The notes beneath the pieces are model-generated. The model did not search any database and was not told the origin of the DNA. It saw nothing but the letters and a program-made list of their open reading frames with translations. 5,963 nucleotides of DNA from Azoarcus sp. (GTDB lineage Bacteria > Pseudomonadota > Gammaproteobacteria > Burkholderiales > Rhodocyclaceae), in NCBI GenBank assembly GCA_031258035.1, contig JAIRNL010000108.1, forward strand, positions 1 through 5,963, read 5' to 3'. This document shows, piece by piece, positions 1-5,529 of this stretch. Numbering within the stretch: position 1 is the first letter of the stretch; each line of letters begins with the position of its first letter. A program made the translations under genes and the position numbers.

Positions 1-119
1 CGGTGCGGCGCGGCCAGTACCTGCGCGGCTTCGCCTATCGCTTCATGGAACTGTGCTCGCCGGAATTGACCGAGGAGCGGATCGTCACCAGCCTGGCTGT
101 GGAGACGGGCGCGGGGTAG
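1..119 (+). CDS. C-terminal end of a CysB/Cbl-like LysR-type transcriptional regulator (partial)
   Basis: The reading frame is open from base 3 to a TAG at 117-119, giving 38 residues; the start lies outside the window. The visible peptide includes RGQYLRGFAYRFMELCSPEL, which resembles the conserved C-terminal end of CysB/Cbl proteins (an 'LR-x-Y-x-Y-x-F' run, then a Pro-x-Leu-Thr stretch). Those proteins are LysR-family regulators of sulfate assimilation that sense acetylserine or sulfur intermediates through the C-terminal periplasmic-binding-protein-like domain. The remaining tail after the match is short (about 15 residues), whereas enterobacterial CysB has a longer end. Only the last helix and tail are seen, so the DNA-binding domain and ligand pocket cannot be checked. 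The family assignment is from recall of CysB tails and is moderate; another LysR member is possible. Confidence 0.6.
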   Translation, partial: VRRGQYLRGFAYRFMELCSPELTEERIVTSLAVETGAG

Positions 120-141
120 CCCAAGGCGGCTCACGGTTTCA

Positions 142-162
142 TGGGCGCCTTTGAGGCGCTCA
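142..162. other. Hairpin downstream of the cysB-like gene
   Basis: Bases 145-150 (GCGCCT) pair perfectly with 154-159 around a TTG loop. The stem extends outward through a G-T wobble (144/160) and two more pairs (143/161, 142/162), giving about 9 bp. No T-tract follows on either strand, so alone it is not a canonical intrinsic terminator. It lies 22 bases after the stop codon and 9 bases before a second hairpin, and the pair may act together at the transcript end. Confidence 0.5.
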
Positions 163-171
163 CCAGCCAAG

Positions 172-195
172 CCACCGGCCTTGCCGGTGGTATTT
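172..195 (+). terminator. Probable intrinsic terminator of the cysB-like gene
   Basis: There is a perfect 8-bp GC-rich stem, CCACCGGC (172-179) with GCCGGTGG (183-190), around a CTT loop, followed by TATTT at 191-195. The short, imperfect T-run makes it a moderate terminator for the plus-strand gene ending at 119. Recognisable integrase homology on the other strand stops exactly at the base of this stem (about 191), so the hairpin also marks the junction between chromosome and island remnant. Confidence 0.55.
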
Positions 196-666
196 GACTG
201 ATTACCATCTTGGCTTTGCGCAACGTATTTCCCGTCCCCCGTGTCTCAAGCGGTTTCAGGGCTGCCAGCACCTTTTGCGCATCGACATCCGCGACGGAGC
301 ATTGCCAAGTACCGGTGTGATATGCTCCGCCAGTCTTTCCTTTTGGGATTTTGCCGTGCTGGCCGTGACTTCCGTTTCCCACTTCTCGAACCATGCCCTT
401 GCCACGGCTTCAAAGCTGTTGTTGTGCGCGGCATGAATCGCAGCTTTCCGCGCCTTCTTCACTTCGCCGGGGTCTTGGTTGTTGGCAAGCGGTTTCTTTG
501 CTTCGTCACGCCGTACCCGCGCATTCTTGAGACTTACGGCAGGGTATGCGCCGAGGGCAAGCGTCTTGCGCTTGCCGCCCGCGGGGTGCTGCAACAGGTA
601 CGAGTCGCCACTGCCGGAGTGCTTCACAGGCTTGATGGCGCGGATGGCGGTAGCGGTCAAGGGCGT
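191..666 (-). pseudogene. Decayed P4-type tyrosine integrase (genomic-island integrase) remnant
   Basis: The minus strand encodes the N-terminal arm-binding domain (DUF4102-like) and the start of the SAM-like core-binding domain of P4-family integrases, which insert islands into tRNA 3' ends. Landmarks are TAIRAIKP, KTLALGAYPAVSL, ARVRRDEAKK, DPGEVKKA and, in a second frame, VADVDAQKVLAALKPLETRG and LRKAKMVISQ. Several lesions are visible. The codon at 666-664, 8 nt after an AGGAG (679-675) and followed by CCC TTG ACC, is ACG where family members have ATG. A segment expected between 'PAGGK' and 'RKTLALG' (about 11 residues in relatives) is absent. A 1-nt loss around 296 shifts the frame: LGNAP is in one frame and VADVDA in the next. 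Homology ends at about 191, so the catalytic domain with the R-H-R-Y residues is missing (about 160 of about 400 residues remain). It cannot make a working recombinase. The family call is confident; the original cargo is gone. Confidence 0.88.
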
Positions 667-668
667 GA

Positions 669-729
669 CGGTATCTCCTGTAAACCGGCATATCGTCAGG
701 GGCGGCGGTATTCCGTCAAGGGTACCGCC
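669..729. repeat. Repeated ~17-bp motif upstream of the integrase remnant
   Basis: On the plus strand, CGGCATATCGTCAGGGG (686-702) and CGGTATTCCGTCAAGGG (706-722) are direct repeats that match at 13 of 17 bases, spaced 20 bp (about two helical turns). A shorter third copy, CGGTATCTCC, begins at 669 and overlaps the old ribosome-binding site. In addition, GGCGGTA (704-710) and TACCGCC (723-729) form a perfect 7-bp inverted repeat. Sitting directly before the integrase start, these look like former arm-type integrase sites or binding sites for an excisionase-type regulator. That role is inference from position and spacing. Confidence 0.4.
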
Positions 730-756
730 ATGAATGGCCGGCTTCAGCCGGATTGC

Positions 757-833
757 TTCGGACTGATTCGGGCAAGAAAAAGGCCAGAATCCTTGATTTC
801 ATCAGGAATTCCGGCCTTGTTCGGACTGCTTCG
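757..833. repeat. 14-bp direct repeat pair flanking the tRNA-Leu terminator
   Basis: TTCGGACTGATTCG (757-770) and TTCGGACTGCTTCG (820-833) match at 13 of 14 bases, spaced 63 bp, with the terminator hairpin of tRNA-Leu between them. The second copy also lies inside an inverted repeat, TTGTTCG (817-823) with CGAACAA (832-838). It starts only a few bases beyond the encoded CCA of the tRNA. They could be island-end integrase sites or simply a local duplication. Confidence 0.45.
774..818 (-). terminator. Intrinsic terminator of tRNA-Leu
   Basis: Read on the minus strand from 818, AAGGCC and GAATTCCT-type arms fold back on AGGATTC and GGCCTT through a 10-base loop. This gives a stem of about 13 bp with one mismatch and one bulge. 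It is followed directly by a T-tract (781-777 TTTTT, then C, TT). The hairpin begins 26 bases beyond the tRNA CCA end, in the right orientation and distance to end the tRNA transcript and to insulate the integrase remnant from it. Confidence 0.8.
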
Positions 834-843
834 AACAATGAAA

Positions 844-928
844 TGGTGCCCAGAAGAGGACTCGAACCTCCACGCCTCGCGGCACTAGTACCTGAAACTA
901 GCGCGTCTACCAATTCCGCCATCTGGGC
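844..928 (-). tRNA. leu tRNA (CAG): tRNA-Leu (anticodon CAG)
   Basis: The gene decodes CUG. The 7-bp acceptor stem pairs GCCCAGA (928-922) with TCTGGGC (854-848), followed by discriminator A (847) and an encoded CCA (846-844). The anticodon stem CTAGT/ACTAG encloses the loop TTCAGGT (896-890), with anticodon CAG at 894-892. The T-arm has GGAGG-TTCGAGT-CCTCT. A long class II variable arm, as expected for leucine, gives a total of 85 nt. D-arm bases AATTGGTAGAC fit tRNA-Leu. It has its own promoter upstream and its own terminator downstream. Its 3' end faces the integrase remnant, the usual arrangement when an island has used the tRNA 3' end as its attachment site. No second copy of the tRNA 3' end is visible in the window. 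Confidence 0.97.
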
Positions 929-939
929 AAGAGGGGCGC

Positions 940-967
940 ATTATAAAAGGCTGAAAAAGAAAGTCAA
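940..967 (-). promoter_or_regulatory. sigma70 promoter of tRNA-Leu with stringent-type discriminator
   Basis: On the minus strand, -35 TTGACT (967-962) is followed by a 16-bp spacer and a perfect -10 TATAAT (945-940). The next bases, GCGCCCCTC, are the GC-rich discriminator typical of stable-RNA promoters that respond to ppGpp. The mature tRNA begins at 928, so the 5' leader is only a few bases. The -35 box shares base 967 with the first base of the divergent rnr start codon. Confidence 0.85.
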
Positions 968-3195
968 TGACGCAAAGAACAAAAAAGGATGCCACTGGCG
1001 GGCCGGGCGCGGTTCGCCGCGCCGATCCGTTTTTCGAGCGCGAGACGCGGAAGTACGCCATGCCCTTGCCAAGCCGCGAGTACATCGGGCAGATACTCGC
1101 CCACGAGGGCGTGCCGATGCAGTTCGAGGCGCTCGTGCGCGTGCTGGATATCCGTGACGATGAGCGCGAGTTTTTCGAGCGCCGCCTGCGGGCGATGTTG
1201 CGCGACGGGCAGTTGTTGCGCAATCGCCGCGATGCCTGGTTGTTGCCGGACAAGGCCGATCTGGTTCGCGGCCGCGTCGAAGGGCATCCCGACGGTTTCG
1301 GCTTTTTGTGCCGTGACGACGGCGGCGACGATATTTTTCTCGGCCCCAAGGCCATGCGCGAAGTGTTCCACGGCGATCGCGTCATCGCGCGCATTGCCGG
1401 GATGGATCGGCGCGGCCGTCCCGAGGGCAAGATCGTCGAAGTGCTCGAACGCGCCAATACCCGCATCGTGGGGCGCGTGCTCGATGAGCACGGCGTGAGG
1501 GTCGTCGCGCCGGAGGACAAGCGGCTGGCGCAGGACATCCTGGTGGCGAGCGGCGGCAAGCGAGCCAGACCGGGGCAGGTGGTGATGGTGGAATTGATCG
1601 GGCAGCCGTCGGGCGCCGCCCGTCCCGTGGGACGCATCGTGGAAGTGCTTGGCGATTATGCCGACCCCGGCATGGAAATCGAGATCGCGCTGCGCAAGCA
1701 CGAACTGCCGTTCGTGTTCTCGCCCGAGGCGCGCGCGCAGACGCGCAGGCTGCCGGATCGCGTGCGCAAGAAGGATCATGCCGGGCGCGAAGACATCACC
1801 GCCTTGCCGCTGGTCACGATCGACGGCGACACGGCGCGCGATTTCGACGATGCCGTCTATTGCGAGAGCCAGGGGCGTGGCTGGCGGCTGCTGGTGGCGA
1901 TCGCCGACGTGTCGCATTACGTCGAGGCTGGCAGCGCCCTCGATCACGACGCCCGCGAGCGCGGCAATTCGGTGTATTTCCCCCGCCGCGTCATCCCCAT
2001 GCTGCCGGAGAAACTTTCCAACGGCTTGTGCTCGCTCAACCCGCGGGTCGAGCGCCTGTGCATGGTGGCGGACATGCGCATCTCCGCGCGCGGCGAGATT
2101 GACGCATATCGTTTCTATCCGGCGGTGATGTTCTCCCACGCCCGGCTCACTTACGAGCAGGTGGCGGCGGCGCTCTACGACCAGGATGAGGAGGCGCTTG
2201 CCGCGCTCGGCGGCCTGCTTCCCCGCCTGCGGGAACTCGACCGTCTGTTTCGCGCCTTGCTCGAAGCGCGCGCGCGGCGCGGCGCGATCGACTTCGAGAC
2301 CACCGAGACGCGCATGGCGTTCGACGACCAGGGCAAGATCGCGCGCATCGTTCCCGAGACGCGCAATGATGCGCATCGCCTGATCGAGGAATGTATGCTC
2401 GCCGCCAACGTCTGCGCCTCGGATTTTCTCCAGAACAACGGCCATCCGGCGCTTTACCGCATCCATGAAGGGCCGACGCCGGAGCGGCTTGAAAAGTTGC
2501 GCGGTTTTCTCGCCGAATTCGGCCTGACCCTCGGCGGCGGTGACGAACCGACAGCCAGGGATTACGCGGAACTGCTCGAGAAGACGCGGACGCGCCCCGA
2601 TGCCCAGCTATTGCAGACGGTGATGCTGCGGTCGTTGCGCCAGGCTGTCTACAGCCCGGACAACGTTGGCCATTTTGGCCTCGCCTATGATGCTTATACT
2701 CACTTCACTTCGCCGATCCGCCGTTATCCCGACCTGCTCGTGCATCGCGCCATCAAGGCCGTGCTCACCGGCGGGCATTACACCCCCGGCGACTGGCGCG
2801 CGGTCGGCATGGCATGCTCGGCGACCGAGCGCCGCGCCGACGAAGCCACCCGCGACGTGACGGCGTGGCTCAAGTGCTATTACATGCGCGACCGTGTTGG
2901 CGAGACGTTTTCCGGCAGTGTTTCGGCGGTGGTGCCTTTTGGCCTGTTCATTGCCCTCGACGATATTTTCATCGAAGGGCTGGTGCACATCTCCGATCTC
3001 GGCAGCGATTATTTCCATTTCGACGAGTCCCGCCACGAATTGATGGGCGAGCGTACTCATGTGCGCTACCGGCTCTCCGACCGGGTGCGGGTGCAACTGA
3101 TCCGCGCCGATCTGGAAACCAGCAAGATCGACTTCCGCCTGTCCGGAGACGAGGCGCCGGAACAGGGAGAACGCGGGAGGAAGCGCCGTGGCTGA
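967..3195 (+). CDS. rnr: Ribonuclease R (3'-5' exoribonuclease)
   Basis: RNase R degrades RNA processively from the 3' end, including structured RNA, and acts in rRNA/tRNA quality control, mRNA decay and trans-translation. The product has 742 residues. In order it shows an N-terminal winged-helix domain (about 32-96, starting MPLPSREYIGQIL), a cold-shock domain (about 99-145, GRVEGHPDGFGF), a second OB region (about 150-215), the RNB catalytic domain (about 270-600) and an S1 domain (about 645-728). The four metal-binding aspartates lie in IDGDTARDFDDAVY as D286, D292, D294 and D295 (E. coli D272, D278, D280, D281). The RNB signature YTHFTSPIRRYPDLLVHR is near 577-594. The tail after S1 is only about 15 residues and ends RKRRG, whereas E. 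coli (813 aa) has a long Lys-rich extension. ATG at 967 is chosen because the basic N-terminus precedes the conserved MPLPSREYI; only a weak purine run (AAAAAGAAAG) lies upstream. It overlaps rlmB by 8 bp, so they are probably one operon. Confidence 0.97.
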   Translation: MTQRTKKDATGGPGAVRRADPFFERETRKYAMPLPSREYIGQILAHEGVPMQFEALVRVLDIRDDEREFFERRLRAMLRDGQLLRNRRDAWLLPDKADLVRGRVEGHPDGFGFLCRDDGGDDIFLGPKAMREVFHGDRVIARIAGMDRRGRPEGKIVEVLERANTRIVGRVLDEHGVRVVAPEDKRLAQDILVASGGKRARPGQVVMVELIGQPSGAARPVGRIVEVLGDYADPGMEIEIALRKHELPFVFSPEARAQTRRLPDRVRKKDHAGREDITALPLVTIDGDTARDFDDAVYCESQGRGWRLLVAIADVSHYVEAGSALDHDARERGNSVYFPRRVIPMLPEKLSNGLCSLNPRVERLCMVADMRISARGEIDAYRFYPAVMFSHARLTYEQVAAALYDQDEEALAALGGLLPRLRELDRLFRALLEARARRGAIDFETTETRMAFDDQGKIARIVPETRNDAHRLIEECMLAANVCASDFLQNNGHPALYRIHEGPTPERLEKLRGFLAEFGLTLGGGDEPTARDYAELLEKTRTRPDAQLLQTVMLRSLRQAVYSPDNVGHFGLAYDAYTHFTSPIRRYPDLLVHRAIKAVLTGGHYTPGDWRAVGMACSATERRADEATRDVTAWLKCYYMRDRVGETFSGSVSAVVPFGLFIALDDIFIEGLVHISDLGSDYFHFDESRHELMGERTHVRYRLSDRVRVQLIRADLETSKIDFRLSGDEAPEQGERGRKRRG
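3175..3181 (+). promoter_or_regulatory. Ribosome-binding site fixing the rlmB GTG start
   Basis: GGGAGGA inside the last codons of rnr lies 6 nt before GTG at 3188. This strong site supports the GTG start and translational coupling to rnr. A second strong site, AAAGGAGG (3217-3224), occurs inside the gene but is followed by ACG codons rather than a usual start. Confidence 0.7.
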
Positions 3196-3985
3196 ACATC
3201 ATCGCGCCCCGGGCGGAAAGGAGGAGACGACGACACGGACGCCCAGCCGTTTGATCTACGGCTTTCACGCCGTGCTCGGGCGCTTGCGCCGCGACCCGGA
3301 ATCCATGTTCGAGCTTTATCTTTCCGGCTTGCGCAACGATATGCGGGTGCGCGACGTCCACCGCCTCGCCGAGGCGGCCGGCGTGAAGATGACCCAGGTC
3401 GAAGGCGAACGCCTCGACAGCATGGTGGGCACGCGCCGCCATCAGGGCGTGATTGCCCGCGTCGACGCCCGCCAGCGGATGGTGGGACTCGACGATGTGC
3501 TGGAATCCCTTGCCGGCCCGGCCCTGTTGCTGGTGCTGGACGGGGTGCAGGATCCGCACAATCTCGGCGCCTGCCTGCGGGTGGCGGATGCGGCGGGCGC
3601 GCATGCCGTGATCGCGCCCAAGGATCGCGCCGCCAGCCTCAACGGCGCCGCGATCAAGGTCGCCAGCGGCGCTGCCGACGCCGTGCCGTACATCACCGTG
3701 ACCAACCTCGCGCGAACGCTGGAGCAGATGAAAAAAGCCGGTGTCTGGGTCGTGGGGACGGCGAGCGAGGCGGAAAAATCCCTTTTCGATATCGAGCAGA
3801 AGGGGGCCATCGCCTGGGTGCTGGGGGCCGAGGGCGACGGTCTTCGGCGGCTGACGCGCGCCACGTGTGACGAACTGGCACGCATCCCGATGGCGGGAAG
3901 TGTGGAAAGTCTCAATGTGTCGGTCGCCAGCGGTATATGTTTGTTCGAGACCGTCCGCCAGCGCGGCGGGCTTTCCCGGTCGTGA
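3188..3985 (+). CDS. rlmB: 23S rRNA (guanosine-2251-2'-O)-methyltransferase RlmB
   Basis: This SPOUT-class enzyme uses S-adenosylmethionine to 2'-O-methylate G2251 in the peptidyl-transferase P-loop of 23S rRNA. The 265-residue product has an N-terminal substrate-binding domain (about 20-95, LIYGFHAVLGRLRRDP; HQGVIARV) and a trefoil-knotted catalytic domain (about 110-260). The three SPOUT motifs are present: DPHNLGACLRVADAAGAHAV (123-141, with N125 and R131), VLGAEGDGLRRLTRATCD (211-228, with E215) and IPMAGSVESLNVSVASG (233-249). It is slightly longer than the usual roughly 245 residues because about 20 non-conserved residues precede LIYGF. GTG at 3188 is favoured by its ribosome-binding site; TTG at 3251 would give a canonical-length protein but has no good site. 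The rnr-rlmB pairing is conserved in many proteobacteria. The TrmH paralogue for tRNA is less likely given the sequence and context. Confidence 0.95.
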   Translation: MAEHHRAPGGKEETTTRTPSRLIYGFHAVLGRLRRDPESMFELYLSGLRNDMRVRDVHRLAEAAGVKMTQVEGERLDSMVGTRRHQGVIARVDARQRMVGLDDVLESLAGPALLLVLDGVQDPHNLGACLRVADAAGAHAVIAPKDRAASLNGAAIKVASGAADAVPYITVTNLARTLEQMKKAGVWVVGTASEAEKSLFDIEQKGAIAWVLGAEGDGLRRLTRATCDELARIPMAGSVESLNVSVASGICLFETVRQRGGLSRS

Positions 3986-4132
3986 CCGGAGAAGGCGGGC
4001 GGCCCGCGCGGATGGCATGGAAGGATGGATGCCGGCGGGATGAATCGCCGGATCGTCCCCTGGCTGGATCATGGCAGGGGGGGATTCCCGGTTCGTCGTC
4101 CGCCCGGACAGGATCTGATTTGTGATACCGTC
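3986..4132. other. Intergenic region after rlmB with small GC-rich hairpins
   Basis: This 147-bp stretch holds GCGGG-CGG-CCCGC (3995-4007) and CCGGCG (4032-4037) with CGCCGG (4046-4051) around an 8-base loop. A further CCGGT-CGTG-ACCGG (3976-3989 region) spans the rlmB stop. None is followed by a T-run, so an intrinsic terminator is not shown. I find no convincing -35/-10 pair for the downstream gene. In-frame ATGs at 4025 and 4040 lie here, but the 36-residue extension they would add looks non-conserved. Confidence 0.4.
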
Positions 4133-5503
4133 ATGTTGAAGATATTCAGTCATTATTTTCCGCTGCACGTCGTGCGACGGCTTTGCATCGACTTGTTCTT
4201 GCTCGTGGCGGCCGTTGTCGTTTCGGCCGCGTTTCGGCCGCATGCCGGCGAACTGATATGGAAAGACCTGCTCCCGTCGGCGCTGGGGTTTTCCACGGTG
4301 ATGGTGATCGCCAGCTTCGCGCTCGGCCTGTACCGGCCGGTGGACGAGGACAGCCCGCGCGCCGCGTTCGCGCGCCTCGTACTGGCGGTGCTGTTTTGCC
4401 TGCCCACTGGCTACGGCCTGCTGCTGCTCTTGCCGTGGAGCGGTTTTGCCTCGCTGTCGATGCAGATCCAGCTGCTCGTTCTCACGCTGGTGGTGCTGAT
4501 CTTGCGGGTATCGCTCAACCGCAGCCAGGCTTCGTCGCTGTTTGCGCCCAGGATACTGGTCGTCGGGACGGGCGAGGATGCGCTGGAAGTGCAGCGCATC
4601 CTGTTGCATCCGGAGCAGGGGAGGGTGGAGGTGCAAGGCTTCTTTTCTCCCGGAAACAGCGACGAGCAGGTTGTCGATGCGGGAAAGATCGTCTCCTCCG
4701 GCAGCCTGACCAACGCGGTCAGCCAGCTGAAGATCGACGAGATCATCGTTGCCGTGCGCGAACGGCGCGGCTCCACCTTGCCCGTGCGCGAACTGCTCGA
4801 TTGCAAGTTGCTCGGCGTGCGGGTCTTCGATCTGTCCTCGTTCCACGAAAGGGTGCGCCGGCAGGTGCGGCTCGATTCCCTGCGCATGAGCTGGCTGATC
4901 TATGGCAGCGGGTTCCAGCAGTCGTTGCGACAGGTGCTCGTCAAGCGCATTTTCGACTTGGCGGTGGGCCTCGCGCTGCTCGTGGCGTGTGCGCCGCTGA
5001 TGATCGTGATCGCGCTCCTGATCGTGTTCGAGGATCGCGGGCCGGTGTTTTTCCGCCAGGAGCGGGTCGGGCTGGGCGGACAGGTCTTCAGGGTCATCAA
5101 GTTCCGCAGCATGCGTCCCGGTGCCGAAAGAAATGGCGGACCGCTCTGGACGGTTTCCAACGACAGCCGGATAACGCGGGTCGGGCGGATCATCCGCCGA
5201 CTGCGCATCGACGAGTTGCCGCAATTGCTGAATGTGCTCATGGGCGATATGAGCCTGGTCGGGCCGCGCCCGGAACAGCCCTATTTCGTCGACCGCCTGG
5301 CGCGCGAAATTCCGTTTTACGGCATACGCCATTGCGTCAAGCCGGGGCTCACCGGCTGGGCCCAGGTACGTTACCAGCACGGCTCCTCGGTCGACGATGC
5401 GGTGCAGAAATTGCAGTACGACCTCTATTACGTCAAGAACCACACCCTGGTGCTCGATACGCTCGTCCTGCTCGAAACCGTCCATGTCGTGCTGACGGGC
5501 TAG
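4133..5503 (+). CDS. Membrane polyprenyl-phosphate sugar-1-phosphate transferase, PEP-CTERM/XrtA-type (TIGR03013-like)
   Basis: It probably transfers a hexose-1-phosphate from a UDP-sugar to undecaprenyl phosphate at the inner membrane, starting an exopolysaccharide or glycan repeat unit. From the ATG at 4133 (456 aa), hydrophobic helices lie near 17-34, 48-66, 82-100 and 108-126. A Rossmann-like region follows (about 135-250, ILVVGTGEDALEVQ). The C-terminal bacterial sugar-transferase domain runs from KRIFDLAVG (271). It contains FFRQERVG, the FRVIKFRSM motif, the catalytic Asp-Glu pair in RIDELPQLLNVLMGDMSLVG (D360, E361), GPRPE and KPGLTGWAQVRY. The ending (LQYDLYYVKNHTLVLD, then ETVHVVL) resembles PEP-CTERM-associated members but stops a few residues short of their usual basic tip. 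ATG 4133 is preferred because family proteins begin with a similar M-x-x-IF-x-HY run. Its ribosome-binding site is weak, and ATG 4025 is in frame. No other polysaccharide genes are in view; the substrate is unknown. Confidence 0.87.
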   Translation: MLKIFSHYFPLHVVRRLCIDLFLLVAAVVVSAAFRPHAGELIWKDLLPSALGFSTVMVIASFALGLYRPVDEDSPRAAFARLVLAVLFCLPTGYGLLLLLPWSGFASLSMQIQLLVLTLVVLILRVSLNRSQASSLFAPRILVVGTGEDALEVQRILLHPEQGRVEVQGFFSPGNSDEQVVDAGKIVSSGSLTNAVSQLKIDEIIVAVRERRGSTLPVRELLDCKLLGVRVFDLSSFHERVRRQVRLDSLRMSWLIYGSGFQQSLRQVLVKRIFDLAVGLALLVACAPLMIVIALLIVFEDRGPVFFRQERVGLGGQVFRVIKFRSMRPGAERNGGPLWTVSNDSRITRVGRIIRRLRIDELPQLLNVLMGDMSLVGPRPEQPYFVDRLAREIPFYGIRHCVKPGLTGWAQVRYQHGSSVDDAVQKLQYDLYYVKNHTLVLDTLVLLETVHVVLTG

Positions 5504-5529
5504 CAGTCTGTCGGTCTTTCCCCCCCAAT

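Noticed and set aside
241..888. 215-codon plus-strand frame across the integrase remnant and into tRNA-Leu
   Set aside because: It is antisense to the recognisable integrase remnant and runs into the tRNA; no protein-like features are seen.
716..922. 68-codon minus-strand frame beginning MAELVDALVSG
   Set aside because: It is a translation of the tRNA-Leu gene and its terminator, a common false gene call.
964..2466. 500-codon open frame on the minus strand opposite rnr
   Set aside because: It is antisense to strongly conserved RNase R codons and has no domain of its own.
4072..4088. Possible sigma54 promoter (TGGCA then a G-run) before the sugar transferase
   Set aside because: There is no GC dinucleotide at the required -12 position; the spacing rule fails.
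2969..5485. 838-codon open frame on the minus strand antisense to rlmB and the sugar transferase
   Set aside because: It is a GC-rich shadow frame opposite well-recognised genes, crosses gene boundaries, has Gln/His/Arg/Asp-rich composition typical of antisense frames, and has no recognisable domain.
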